Assembly: GCA_910577565.1 (NCBI GenBank)
Contig: CAJTNJ010000009.1
Location: 1 to 49,873 of the forward strand
From: an uncultured Oscillospiraceae bacterium
Lineage (GTDB): Bacteria; Bacillota; Clostridia; Oscillospirales; Ruminococcaceae
Reading direction: 5' to 3'
Length of the DNA stretch: 49,873 bases
Part shown: positions 1 through 8,871 of the stretch, piece after piece
How positions within the stretch are numbered: position 1 is the stretch's first letter
Layout of the letters: the number at the start of each line of letters is the position of its first letter
Made by a program: the position numbers and the translations under genes
The notes under the pieces: model-generated
Told to the model about the DNA's origin: nothing
The model's input: only the letters and a program-made list of their open reading frames with translations
The model's database searches: none

Positions 1-69
1 TTTTAAATTTGTCATGAATATTTTTGTGTATGCTTATAAGAAATTTGGAGAGTTTAAGCTTTGTTTTCC

Positions 70-137
70 TCTTCTTAAAAATTCTGCCTCTAGCATCTAT
101 TATTGACTTTCTTCCCTATCTTTAATTTGGGCACTCC
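70..137. repeat. Dispersed repeat, left copy (inverted relative to right end)
   Basis: About 60 bases are nearly identical to the reverse complement of 49813-49873; the two copies differ by an 8-base insertion here (near 92-100) and a few substitutions. In the reverse-complement direction the right copy reads as an open frame (GVPKLKIGKKVNKRG...), whereas this copy is frameshifted or stopped, so it may be a fragment of a multicopy coding element. I do not recognise the family. It lies just upstream of the tRNA promoter. Confidence 0.75.
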
Positions 138-152
138 CTGAAAAACTTATAC

Positions 153-181
153 TTGACAAAAAATAAAATATATTGTATCAT
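153..181 (+). promoter_or_regulatory. Sigma-A promoter for the tRNA pair
   Basis: TTGACA at 153-158, a 17-base spacer and TATCAT at 176-181. The predicted start is about 25 bases before the first tRNA. The -35 box is perfect and the -10 box matches 5 of 6. Confidence 0.75.
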
Positions 182-213
182 AATTATCGCTATTTATATA
201 ATGGTTGTTTTTT

Positions 214-290
214 GGCGATATAGCTCAGGTGGCTAGAGCATGCGGTTCATACCCGCAGTGTCACTGGTTCAAATCCAGTTATCGCTACCA
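214..290 (+). tRNA. tRNA-Met (CAT), elongator type
   Basis: A cloverleaf can be drawn: acceptor arm GGCGATA with TATCGCT (first pair G-U), D-arm with TAGCTCAG, anticodon stem TGCGG/CCGCA around loop TTCATAC, T-arm with GGTTCAAATCC, and an encoded CCA. The anticodon is CAT. The anticodon stem lacks the three G-C pairs of initiator tRNA, so it is read as elongator Met. A lysidine-modified tRNA-Ile(CAT) is the alternative, but the CGGTTCATACCCG arm resembles Firmicutes elongator Met. Confidence 0.9.
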
Positions 291-292
291 AA

Positions 293-367
293 GGCCCGTT
301 GGTCAAGTGGTTAAGACACCGCCCTTTCACGGCGGTAACGCGAGTTCAATTCTCGCACGGGTCACCA
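293..367 (+). tRNA. tRNA-Glu (TTC)
   Basis: Acceptor GGCCCGT pairs with ACGGGTC, the anticodon stem CCGCC/GGCGG surrounds loop CTTTCAC (anticodon TTC), the T-arm has GAGTTCAATTCTC, and CCA is encoded. It starts two bases after tRNA-Met, so the two are co-transcribed. Confidence 0.93.
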
Positions 368-1084
368 AATAATAAAATGATTAACTAAAATCTATATCGA
401 GACTCTGAGTAAATATTGAAGAATTTAGATAATTTACAACCATAGCTACTAATTAATAATAAAATAAAGGTGAGCAATCAAAATCGCTAATAATAATCTT
501 ATATCCCGAGGCTTTAATATAAACCTGACTTTGGGATTTAATTGATTTTATAAAAATAATGTTAACATATGCTAATTTAAAATATTATTTTCATTTTTAC
601 ATATTTATTGATTTACTTACTTGTTTTTAATTTAGTCAATCTTAAGATTTATCTATTTGCAACGAAATTTCAATCAAATTTACTTTTATTCCCAGCAAAA
701 AGCTAAGACGACCTAAAATTTTTAAGCTTTTTAGAAAATATCTTATAAAAATTTGCAAATTTGAGGAAATATAACGTCAGAAGATTTTACTGTGTTTTAC
801 CTCTGCTAGGCGTTAGACTCATATTTTTTGGAGCTAGCATTAGTTGTAATGCATTATTGAGAGGTTTACTGCTTTTGTCCTGAATTTTTATTATATTACA
901 TAACCTTGCTAATTTAAAAATAATATAAAGAGCGAAAAAGCGTTGCAGCGTTTCCAAAGTGCTGCAATATTTTTGTATATATTAAAATTTATATCTAGAG
1001 ATAAAAGCTTATCTTTCATTACACTATATTTTTAACAAATCATATAACATCCACCGTTAATTTCCACAATTCATAAGATATGCG
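368..1084. other. Gene-free stretch with two hairpins
   Basis: No supportable coding region on either strand. A hairpin at 503-537 (9 pairs, three G-U) may end the tRNA transcript, but its T-run is weak. A second hairpin at 943-967 (7 pairs, stem TTGCAGC/GCTGCAA) is followed by TATTTTTG on the plus strand and by CGCTTTTTCGC on the minus strand. It could terminate the queT-like gene that ends at 1085 on the minus strand. Confidence 0.5.
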
Positions 1085-1594
1085 CTATCTAAACAATTTT
1101 TTATATAAATCATTTTTTTCAAGTACATAAATAAGGAAAATGCCAAAAGTATAACAAACTGCCAATTCGCTTAACCCACATACTGCCATGTTAAACAATA
1201 TATTGCCGCCAAAAAATGTGCTTAATTCCCATCCAACAACAATAGCATTTATAATAACAGCAGGCAGTGGACCAAATATATATTTTATCGATCTTATATT
1301 TATTTTACCAATATAGTAAGTAATAACGGCAGAAACAACTGTTGCCAATGTACCATATATTAGATCCCAAGGCAACGTTTGACCCATAAACATTCCAATA
1401 AGATTAGAAATAAAACATCCTACGCCAAGACCGGGTATAGCTAAAGGCGTAAACAAGGGAATAATTGTTAACATCTCACTTAACCTAAATTGTATAACAT
1501 TAAAAGATATTGGCGCGAAAAAAATTGTTAATGCCGAATATAAAGCGGCAATAATCGAAATTACAGCGAGGTTGTAAACTCTTTTGTTTCTCAT
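1085..1594 (-). CDS. queT: QueT-family ECF transporter S component (probable queuosine-precursor uptake)
   Basis: A 169-residue, highly hydrophobic protein with about five to six membrane segments. The N-terminus (IISIIAALYSALTIFF) and the FNVIQFRLSEMLTIIPLF region resemble the QueT substrate-binding subunit of energy-coupling-factor transporters. The length fits S components. By family it would bind preQ0/preQ1 or a related precursor in the membrane and work with a shared EcfAAT module, which is not in this window. The start ATG has AAAGGGAAAAG upstream. It follows gatB by about 100 bases on the same strand and may share its transcript. I see no preQ1 riboswitch in front. Membership of the S-component class is firmer than the substrate. 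Confidence 0.7.
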   Translation of the reverse strand: MRNKRVYNLAVISIIAALYSALTIFFAPISFNVIQFRLSEMLTIIPLFTPLAIPGLGVGCFISNLIGMFMGQTLPWDLIYGTLATVVSAVITYYIGKINIRSIKYIFGPLPAVIINAIVVGWELSTFFGGNILFNMAVCGLSELAVCYTFGIFLIYVLEKNDLYKKLFR

Positions 1595-1694
1595 TATCTT
1601 TTCCCTTTCGTGTTTTAATTTAAAATTTATATTATCTAAAACTTAAAAACTTATCAAAATAAATTTATACAAATAGTTTAAAATGTGCTAAAAT

Positions 1695-3143
1695 TTACTG
1701 CGATTTTAAATATTTCAGTATAAATTCTTTTATCATTGCAGGGTTGCCTTTTCCTTTAGTAGCTTTCATGCATTGTCCGACTAAATATCCAAGTGCATTT
1801 GTCTTGCCGTTTTTGTAGTCGTTAATTGACTTCTCGTTTTCTTTAAGCATCTGTTTGACTATGCTATTTAATTCATCTTCATTTGATATTTGCTCAAGAC
1901 CAAGATCTAAAACTATCTGTTTAACGGATTTTGAACTTTTAGAGGCTATTTCGTTAAAAACTTTTTTGCCAGCAGAATTTGAAATTTTACCGCTTTGTAT
2001 ATATAATATAAGTTCGCTTAGTTGCTTTGGAGAGATTATTTCATCATATCTTTTTCCAGTTTTATTAACATATTGCGTTATGGTAATTAATATCCAATTT
2101 GCCACCATTTTTGCATCGACAGAATCATCAATATCTATAGTATCATCAAACAGTGTCGCCCTTTGAAGATTGCTTGCAAGCAGCTCCGAATCGGTTTGCG
2201 ATATATTATGATCTTTTATATATCTCATAGCTTTGTAGTTAGGCATCTCCGGTATTTGATCCTTTAACTTTTTTATCTTTTCTTTGCTTACTACAATGGT
2301 TTTTAAGTCAGGTTCCGGAAAATAGCGATAATCTTGGGCGTCTTCTTTTAACCTCATCGAAATGGTTTTTCCTGCTTCATCGTCCCATCTTCTTGTTTGC
2401 TGGATAATTTTTCCGCCTGACTCTAAAATTTCAATTTGTCTTTTATATTCATATTCAATCGCCTTTACGGCACCACTGAATGTGTTTACGTTTTTCATCT
2501 CACATCTGGTGCCAAACTCCTTTTGACCTCTTTTCCTTACTGATACATTGACATCGCACCTAATGGAACCTTCTTGCATTTTAGCATCCGATATTCCCAA
2601 ATATATAAGATATGACTTTATGGTTTTTAAATAGACATGCGCTTGTTTGCTTGTCCTTATATCAGGTTCGGACACTATTTCTATTAACGGCACACCACAG
2701 CGGTTAAAGTCTATCAGCGTTCCATCAAATCTATCGGTCTTAATTAATTTGCCGGCATCCTCTTCAATATGTATACGTGTAATGCCTATACGTTTTATAC
2801 TACCATCATCAACCAAAACATCAATAAACCCATTTTCACAAATAGGTATATCTGATTGTGAAATTTGATAGGCTTTTGGCAAATCGGGATAAAAATAATT
2901 CTTGCGATCCTGCTTAGATGCATAGTTTATATTGCAGTTCATGGCATGCCCCATTTTAATTGCATATTCAACTACTTTTTCATTCAGCGTTGGCAGTGTC
3001 CCAGGCATACCGGTACAAATGGGACAGCACACTGAATTTACTTCAAGCCCAAATTCGTTTTTACACGAGCAGTATATTTTAGATTCGGTAGACAGTTCGG
3101 CATGAACTTCAAGTCCTACAACCAATTCATAATCATTTGACAT
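1695..3143 (-). CDS. gatB: Aspartyl/glutamyl-tRNA(Asn/Gln) amidotransferase subunit B
   Basis: 482 residues. GatB is the tRNA-binding kinase subunit of GatCAB: it phosphorylates Glu-tRNA(Gln) (or Asp-tRNA(Asn)) and receives ammonia from GatA. The family N-terminus VGLEVHAEL is present, as are CCPICTGMPGTLP and the GGKIIQQTRRWDD segment. The helical and YqeY-like C-terminal part ends near KGKGNPAMIKEFI, so the protein is full length. I chose the ATG at 3143 because GGAGGAAGC sits just before it; a longer in-frame start five codons upstream would lie within the Shine-Dalgarno region. It starts 15 bases after the gatA stop in the order ligA-gatC-gatA-gatB. Confidence 0.96.
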   Translation of the reverse strand: MSNDYELVVGLEVHAELSTESKIYCSCKNEFGLEVNSVCCPICTGMPGTLPTLNEKVVEYAIKMGHAMNCNINYASKQDRKNYFYPDLPKAYQISQSDIPICENGFIDVLVDDGSIKRIGITRIHIEEDAGKLIKTDRFDGTLIDFNRCGVPLIEIVSEPDIRTSKQAHVYLKTIKSYLIYLGISDAKMQEGSIRCDVNVSVRKRGQKEFGTRCEMKNVNTFSGAVKAIEYEYKRQIEILESGGKIIQQTRRWDDEAGKTISMRLKEDAQDYRYFPEPDLKTIVVSKEKIKKLKDQIPEMPNYKAMRYIKDHNISQTDSELLASNLQRATLFDDTIDIDDSVDAKMVANWILITITQYVNKTGKRYDEIISPKQLSELILYIQSGKISNSAGKKVFNEIASKSSKSVKQIVLDLGLEQISNEDELNSIVKQMLKENEKSINDYKNGKTNALGYLVGQCMKATKGKGNPAMIKEFILKYLKSQ

Positions 3144-3158
3144 TTTTGCTTCCTCCAA

Positions 3159-4625
3159 TCAATCTATGCTTGGTAGGTCTAAACAACCAACAAGCGATTC
3201 GCAACATTTTGCAATTGTTAACAACTTTTGCTCTTCGAAGTAGTTTCCAATTAATTGCATGCCAATAGGTAAATTGCTATCATCTTTTCCGCAAGGCAAA
3301 CTTACGGAAGGAATACCGGCAATATTGGAAGATACCGTGTTAACATCGTTAAAGTGCATTTTGATTGGATCTTCAATTTCTGCACCAATTGGAAATGCTG
3401 TAGTAGGTACCGTCGGTGTTAATATGATATCATATTTTTGAAATATATCATTAAATTCTGCTACTATTTTCTTTTGCAGCAGTTTGGCTCTTTTGTAGTA
3501 AGCATCATAATAACCGGAAGAAAGGACATAGGTCCCAAGCATTATTCTTGTTTTTACCTCATCTCCAAAACCTTCCGCTCTTGTGTTTTCATACATTTCG
3601 TTTAAAGTTTCATAGTTTTTAGTTCTATATCCATAATGAACACCGTCATACCTTGCTAGATTTGACGATGCCTCAGCGGAAGATATAATGTAATATGCAC
3701 TAAGGGCATAAGGCGCACTGGGCAGTGACACTTCATCCAAAATCGCACCGTTATCTTTTAGTTTACTTAAAACATCCAAAACCGATTTTTTTATTTTATC
3801 ATCTACAAAATCTCCGAAATATTCTTTTGGCAATGCTATTTTTAAGCCTTTCAAAACAGACAAGTCAACATCTCTAATTTTCCAGGAAAAAGACTTTGCT
3901 TTCTTGCTGGTAGCATCCATCTCATCATACCCGCTAATAGCTTGATATAAAAGAGCGGCATCATCAACAGATTTTGCAAGAGGTCCAATTTGATCTAAAG
4001 AAGAAGCAAATGCTATGAGGCCATATCTCGAAACAGAACCATATGTAGGTTTAAGACCAACCACGCCGCAATAAGCAGCTGGTTGTCTTATAGAACCGCC
4101 GGTGTCTGAACCAAGTGAAATAATTGCTTCTCCTGCAGCAACCGAAGCGGCACTTCCTCCTGAGCTTCCTCCCGGAACATATTTTATGTTGTGGGGGTTT
4201 TTGGTTTTTTTAAAATATGATGTCTCCGTAGAAGAACCCATTGCAAATTCATCCATATTTAACTTGCCGGTTATTATGACATTTGCATCTTTTAATTTTT
4301 TAATTACTGTTGCGTCATATGGTGGCACAAAGTTATATAACATTTTAGAGGAACAGGTGGTTAGTATCCCTTTTGTGCATATATTGTCCTTTATGCCAAT
4401 TGGAATTCCGGCAAGCGGCGATAGGCTTTCACCGTCAGAAATTTTTTTGTCAACCAGCTCAGCAGTTTCCATTGCCGATTCTTTGCATATTGTCACATAG
4501 CATTCAATAGTGCTTTCAACTGAGCTTATGCGCGAAAAGACACTTTTTGTCAGTTGTACGGCTGAAATGTCTTTATTTTTAATGAGTTTGGATAACTTTG
4601 ATGCTTGCATTTCATATAGATTCAT
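3159..4625 (-). CDS. gatA: Glutamyl-tRNA(Gln) amidotransferase subunit A
   Basis: 488 residues, an amidase-signature enzyme that hydrolyses glutamine and channels ammonia to GatB for transamidation. The catalytic triad is visible: Lys79 in GIPIGIKDN, Ser154 in PGGSSGGS and Ser178 in GSDTGGSIR. The length and the C-terminal GMQLIGNYFEE match the family. The ribosome site AAAGGAGC precedes the ATG, and the gene starts 15 bases after gatC. It was probably co-transcribed with gatC and gatB. Confidence 0.97.
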   Translation of the reverse strand: MNLYEMQASKLSKLIKNKDISAVQLTKSVFSRISSVESTIECYVTICKESAMETAELVDKKISDGESLSPLAGIPIGIKDNICTKGILTTCSSKMLYNFVPPYDATVIKKLKDANVIITGKLNMDEFAMGSSTETSYFKKTKNPHNIKYVPGGSSGGSAASVAAGEAIISLGSDTGGSIRQPAAYCGVVGLKPTYGSVSRYGLIAFASSLDQIGPLAKSVDDAALLYQAISGYDEMDATSKKAKSFSWKIRDVDLSVLKGLKIALPKEYFGDFVDDKIKKSVLDVLSKLKDNGAILDEVSLPSAPYALSAYYIISSAEASSNLARYDGVHYGYRTKNYETLNEMYENTRAEGFGDEVKTRIMLGTYVLSSGYYDAYYKRAKLLQKKIVAEFNDIFQKYDIILTPTVPTTAFPIGAEIEDPIKMHFNDVNTVSSNIAGIPSVSLPCGKDDSNLPIGMQLIGNYFEEQKLLTIAKCCESLVGCLDLPSID

Positions 4626-4640
4626 TATATAAGCTCCTTT

Positions 4641-4913
4641 CTAATCAATCTCTTTTGGCACAACGACACAGCCCGCATGCAGGCATGGTGCATTTTTCAA
4701 AATTTCTTCTCTGGTGAATTGTTTGTCTTTTATAACGTCTTTTCTAAGTACCATAGGGTCGCTTGAATCCAAAAAATCATCGTTATTATTAAGTTTGGGC
4801 AAATCTTTAATGCTATTTATAATTTTTATTAAGTCATTTTTGGTTTTTTGTGCTATATCATCCTCAACTTTTATTTTGCAAAGTTTTGCTATTTTTTTAA
4901 TATCAATATCCAT
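4641..4913 (-). CDS. gatC: Glutamyl-tRNA(Gln) amidotransferase subunit C
   Basis: 90 residues, the small GatCAB subunit that wraps around and stabilises GatA at the GatB interface. The N-terminal helix (IKKIAKLCKIKVED) and the C-terminal LRKDVIKDKQFTREEILKNAP segment fit the family. The ribosome site is AAGGAGAC before ATG. It sits 25 bases after ligA and 15 bases before gatA. Confidence 0.93.
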   Translation of the reverse strand: MDIDIKKIAKLCKIKVEDDIAQKTKNDLIKIINSIKDLPKLNNNDDFLDSSDPMVLRKDVIKDKQFTREEILKNAPCLHAGCVVVPKEID

Positions 4914-4938
4914 TTTTGTCTCCTTAATAAATTAATTT

Positions 4939-6930
4939 TTATTTAAAATCGGCAATCATATCCAAAGCTTTTTTTTCATCAATAACTTCTATACCCAAAG
5001 ATATTGCTTTGTCAAGCTTTGAACCAGCATCTTCCCCGACAATTAGGTAGTTAGTTTTGGAAGATACACTAGATGAAACTTTGCCACCATAGTTTTCAAT
5101 AAGTTGCTTCATTTCATCCCTCTTTTTATTTTTTAGTTTTCCGGTAATGACAAAGGTAAGATTTAATAGACTATCTTTTTTATTTTCATTAACAGGCGAT
5201 TTCATATTAAGACCAAGAGAACTTAGCTTATGAACTATTTCTTTGGTTTCATCCAAAGAGAAATAGTTTTCAATATTAGAGCTGAGTATATGGCCTATCC
5301 CTTCAATGGTTGACAGTTCCTCTTTTGTTGCATCCATCAGTTGAAATATATCGCTATAATTATTACAAATTAGCTTAGCTATGCTTTGCCCGACACCTCT
5401 GATTCCAAGGCCAAAAATTAAACGCCACAGTGGATTTGATTTTGATTTTTCTATTGCGCTAATTAAATTATTAGCAGATTTTTCAGCAAATCTGTCAAGA
5501 TTTAAAATATCGTCTTTTTTCAAAGTGTATAAATCTGCTATGTTGCAAATTAGATTGGCATTTAAAAGAGCATTTATGTTTGCTTCGCCAAGACCTGCAA
5601 TATCCATAGCATCTCTTGAGGCAAAGTGTATTAAATTGCGCCTTCTTGTAGCAGGACATGAAGGATTTTCACACCTTATTGCGGCTTCTCCTTCGTTTCT
5701 TACTACAACGCTGCCACAAACAGGGCAATTATTAGGTATTTTAAATATTTTGCTTTCTTTGTTGTGTTTTTTAGACCCAACAATTTCCGGAATTATCTCA
5801 CCAGCTTTCCGTACAAGGATAGTATCAAAAAGCCGTATATCTTTTTCATTTATAAAATCTTGATTGTGCAGCGAGGCACGGCTAACGGTTGTGCCCGAGA
5901 GCTCAATTGGATCAAATATTGCTACCGGAGTTAAAGCGCCTGTTCGTCCGATATTGATTTGAATTTCTTTGAGGGTGGTTTCCTTTTCTTCGGGAGGATA
6001 TTTAAACGCTATTGCCCACCTTGGGTTTTTGGCGTTAGATCCCAAAATTTCGCGATTGGAAAGAGAATTTACTTTTATTACGGCACCGTCTATATCAAAT
6101 GGATAGGAAGATCTGCTTTTTGAGATTTGGTTTATTTCATCAATGCATTGATCAATGTTTTCAAAGACCCTTGATTCTTGTATCACATTAAAGCCAAGTT
6201 TTCTAAGCAGCTCTATCGATTCTGAGTGTGTATTTAAAGATATTCCTTCAATTTGTTGTATATTAAAGCAAACAGCTGAAAGTCCTCTTGAAGCAACAAC
6301 AGATGCTTTTTTTTGTCTTAGCGTACCCGCCGCAGCATTTCTTGGGTTTTTAAATGGAATTTCTTCAAGATTTTCTTGCCTTGAAACAAGCTTTATAAAT
6401 TGACTTATAGGCAAAAACACCTCGGCTCTTACTTCTATATACGGTATAGAACTATTTAACTTGCTTGGTATCGTAGATATCATGCGTATATTTTCGGTAA
6501 CATCTTCGCCGACAAAGCCATCTCCTCTAGTTGATCCACGCACAAACTTACCGTTTTCATATTCCAAAGAAACCGAAAGCCCATCGACTTTAGGCTCGAC
6601 GACATAAGACACATCAGCAATCTTTTCACGCACACGTTTATCGAACAAAAACAATTCATCGAAATCAAAAGCATCTTGCAAACTGCCCATTTGGACTTTA
6701 TGTTCAACTTTTTCAAATGAGGATGATGCTTCACCGCCAACTCTAGAAGCGGGAGAGTTGGGAAACTTTAAATCGGGATGACTTTGCTCTAGTTCTGTCA
6801 ATTTTTTAAGCAACATGTCATAATCATAATCACTAATTTTTGGCTTGTCCTTATTATAATAAAGATCATTATGATATTGAATCTCATCTATAAGATCTTT
6901 CATTTGTTTTCTAATCTGTTCTTTGGACAT
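4939..6930 (-). CDS. ligA: NAD-dependent DNA ligase LigA
   Basis: 663 residues, the usual LigA length. It seals nicks in replication and repair using NAD+. Domains in order: Ia domain with YYNKDKPKISDYDYD (about 24-38), adenylation domain with the KVDG motif (Lys114), OB fold, Cys4 zinc finger (CPVCG...CENPSC), helix-hairpin-helix region with GIRGVGQSIAK, and a C-terminal BRCT domain (LTFVITGKLKN to the end). All landmarks are intact. The start ATG has GAGAGG/GGAG upstream. It is the first gene of the ligA-gatCAB run; I see no convincing sigma-A promoter in front. Confidence 0.97.
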   Translation of the reverse strand: MSKEQIRKQMKDLIDEIQYHNDLYYNKDKPKISDYDYDMLLKKLTELEQSHPDLKFPNSPASRVGGEASSSFEKVEHKVQMGSLQDAFDFDELFLFDKRVREKIADVSYVVEPKVDGLSVSLEYENGKFVRGSTRGDGFVGEDVTENIRMISTIPSKLNSSIPYIEVRAEVFLPISQFIKLVSRQENLEEIPFKNPRNAAAGTLRQKKASVVASRGLSAVCFNIQQIEGISLNTHSESIELLRKLGFNVIQESRVFENIDQCIDEINQISKSRSSYPFDIDGAVIKVNSLSNREILGSNAKNPRWAIAFKYPPEEKETTLKEIQINIGRTGALTPVAIFDPIELSGTTVSRASLHNQDFINEKDIRLFDTILVRKAGEIIPEIVGSKKHNKESKIFKIPNNCPVCGSVVVRNEGEAAIRCENPSCPATRRRNLIHFASRDAMDIAGLGEANINALLNANLICNIADLYTLKKDDILNLDRFAEKSANNLISAIEKSKSNPLWRLIFGLGIRGVGQSIAKLICNNYSDIFQLMDATKEELSTIEGIGHILSSNIENYFSLDETKEIVHKLSSLGLNMKSPVNENKKDSLLNLTFVITGKLKNKKRDEMKQLIENYGGKVSSSVSSKTNYLIVGEDAGSKLDKAISLGIEVIDEKKALDMIADFK

Positions 6931-7457
6931 GTTAAATCTCCGAACCTCTCAATACATAAATGTATAATTATATTTATTTTAACACATTTTAAGCATAAAT
7001 AAAACCCTAAGCAAGCGGATATTCTCCAAAAAATTTGCAGATTGCTTTAGTTTTTTATTATAACTATAATGAGTTCGGTTTTTTAAATTTTGTAATTGAT
7101 ATTTTATATTTTTCCGTTTTATTGCTTTTTATTTAACTTTTTCTTTGCTGGATACTATCAAATGCAATCTTAAAAATCTATTTCATAAAAATTAAATATA
7201 GCATGCTTGATTTAATAATATTTTGTGAGCAGCAGCAAGAAATTATTTATTAAACAAAAATTATTTTACAATAATAAGGAACCATTTATAATACTTATAA
7301 ATAAACAACCACCTTTACAGGACAATTTAAATTTTTTATATTTATATTTATTTTAAATATGTCATGAAAAATCTAATTTAAAGTAAGTTTTTATTATTGA
7401 TTTTCTCATTTGTGTTTAATTTGGACAATCACAAATAAAAAAAGATAAATTAAAAAA
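6931..7457. other. AT-rich gene-free stretch between divergent genes
   Basis: Separates minus-strand ligA from the plus-strand sporulation gene. No coding region or RNA can be supported. It must hold the ligA promoter; on the minus strand the best I see is a TAAAAT-like -10 near 6985 with a poor -35. Confidence 0.5.
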
Positions 7458-7488
7458 TGAATAAAAAGCATGGCTTCATTACATACTA
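7458..7488 (+). promoter_or_regulatory. Forespore sigma-G/sigma-F type promoter
   Basis: TGAATA at 7458-7463, an 18-base spacer and CATACTA at 7482-7488 match the consensus for forespore sigma factors (TGMATA-N18-CATACTA) exactly. It lies about 70 bases before the chosen start of the SpoIIQ-like gene. It overlaps an alternative in-frame ATG at 7470, which argues against that start. Confidence 0.75.
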
Positions 7489-7559
7489 CATATGAAGACA
7501 AAATTAAAGATGAATGTCATAATCAATGCGCCTGCCCGGCGCGCAGGAGGAAAATAATA

Positions 7560-8270
7560 ATGAAAAAAGTAAAATATACAAAATCTAGATTTGCGGGCAA
7601 AGGCTTTTATATTGCCTTGGCACTTAGCCTGCTCGCCGTGGCCGTTGCAACAATAATTGCTATAAGCAGATCAGTAACCAAAATTGACACAAGACAAGAA
7701 ATGTCTGCGCAGTCAATTAGCTCGGGCGCTGCACAGATAAACAATAATCAAAGTGATGTAATTAAATCTAAATCATCCGATAATTCTCAAAAACAATCAT
7801 CATCCAAAGAAAAAGAATCATCAGCTGCAAGAGAAACAAATAACGAGGCTAAAAACAACGCAGCAAATAAATTTTTCATGCCTCTTAACGGAGACGTTAT
7901 CAAAGAATTTTCAAATGGAGAGCTTGTAAAATATGATACAATGGGAGACTGGAGAACGCATGATGGCATAGATATATCAGCTAAACAATCCACACCGGTT
8001 AAATCTATAGGAGACGGTATAGTTTGTGATATAACAAACGACAACATGTGGGGTACGTGCATTGTTATAGACCACAAAAACCAAATGAAAAGTTACTATT
8101 GCGGTTTAAACGAAACGGTTCAAGTTAAGTTAGACTCGACAGTAAAAGCTGGGGAAGTAATAGGTTCTGTTGGAACATCAAATCAGCTAGAAAGCACTTT
8201 GCCGGATCACCTTCACTTTGGAATGAAAAAAGATGACGCTTGGGTTAACCCACTTGAATATATAAAATAG
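7560..8270 (+). CDS. spoIIQ: SpoIIQ-like membrane-anchored M23/LytM protein
   Basis: 236 residues. One membrane segment (about 16-36), then a Ser/Lys/Asn-rich linker (about 45-105) and a C-terminal LytM (peptidase M23) domain. The zinc-site residues look intact: His134 and Asp138 in HDGID, and His217/His219 in HLHF. SpoIIQ is made in the forespore and pairs with SpoIIIAH to form the engulfment channel. In Bacillus the LytM site is degenerate, while clostridial versions can keep it. The start at 7560 has an AGGAGG six bases upstream, and a forespore promoter lies before it. A short GC-rich stem (CCTGC/GCAGG, about 7531-7547) abuts the ribosome site. Family certain; the SpoIIQ assignment rests on topology, promoter and the nearby gpr/spoIIP. 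Confidence 0.75.
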   Translation: MKKVKYTKSRFAGKGFYIALALSLLAVAVATIIAISRSVTKIDTRQEMSAQSISSGAAQINNNQSDVIKSKSSDNSQKQSSSKEKESSAARETNNEAKNNAANKFFMPLNGDVIKEFSNGELVKYDTMGDWRTHDGIDISAKQSTPVKSIGDGIVCDITNDNMWGTCIVIDHKNQMKSYYCGLNETVQVKLDSTVKAGEVIGSVGTSNQLESTLPDHLHFGMKKDDAWVNPLEYIK

Positions 8271-8871
8271 ATAAACCAAAATCAAATGCACAAAAAGTAG
8301 TATGCACAAAAGCTATAATTAGGTCACAAATGGTATCTCAAAAACTTGACTATTTATAATCAAAAAACTTGCCTTACGTATGTTTTTCGAGCATATTCTT
8401 AAATGTCAAACTCAAACTTGACTTAATCCATTAATTCTCGACCTACCATATTATAAAACAGTCGCTTAATGCGCGGCTGTTTATTATTATATAACTATTT
8501 TATTATTAGCATATTTTTATTATTTTTATTGATCAACCACCGTCAAGCATTGTGCCATAATATTAAAAATTTTATTTACCACTTTTAAGTTGAAATAATA
8601 GGTAAATAGCTTCCAAAACGATTAATTTATTTTCTAATATAAAATATTATATATCAAAGTATAATAAAAAAGTGAAACTGTCTAACCTAAAAAGCAATAG
8701 ATATTTCTATGTAAAATGCTTATTTTAATATTTTAATAAAATTAATTGTTCAAATTAAAAATATATAGAATTCCCTGTAAAATTTATGCCTGGCATTGTT
8801 ATGTTGGATATATAAACAAACATTTCTCATTTTTTAGTTTATTTTAAGGCGATACCATATCATTATAGGGT
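8271..8871. other. Gene-free stretch apart from the terminator
   Basis: Very AT-rich. Apart from the hairpin at 8457-8481 I see no coding region, RNA or clear repeat. Its right edge meets the end of the IS remnant. Confidence 0.5.
8457..8490 (+). terminator. Rho-independent terminator
   Basis: A 9-pair stem, AACAGTCGC with GCGGCTGTT (one T-G pair), around a 7-base loop, followed by TATTATTAT. It lies about 190 bases after the SpoIIQ-like gene. Confidence 0.7.

Noticed and set aside
1595..1694. preQ1 riboswitch in front of the queT-like gene
   Set aside because: No C-rich loop or pseudoknot tail of the preQ1 type is visible in this AT-rich spacer.
7470..7559. Longer N-terminus of the SpoIIQ-like protein with a Cys-rich 30-residue leader
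   Set aside because: Its ATG lies inside the forespore promoter and lacks a ribosome site; the ATG at 7560 has a perfect AGGAGG.
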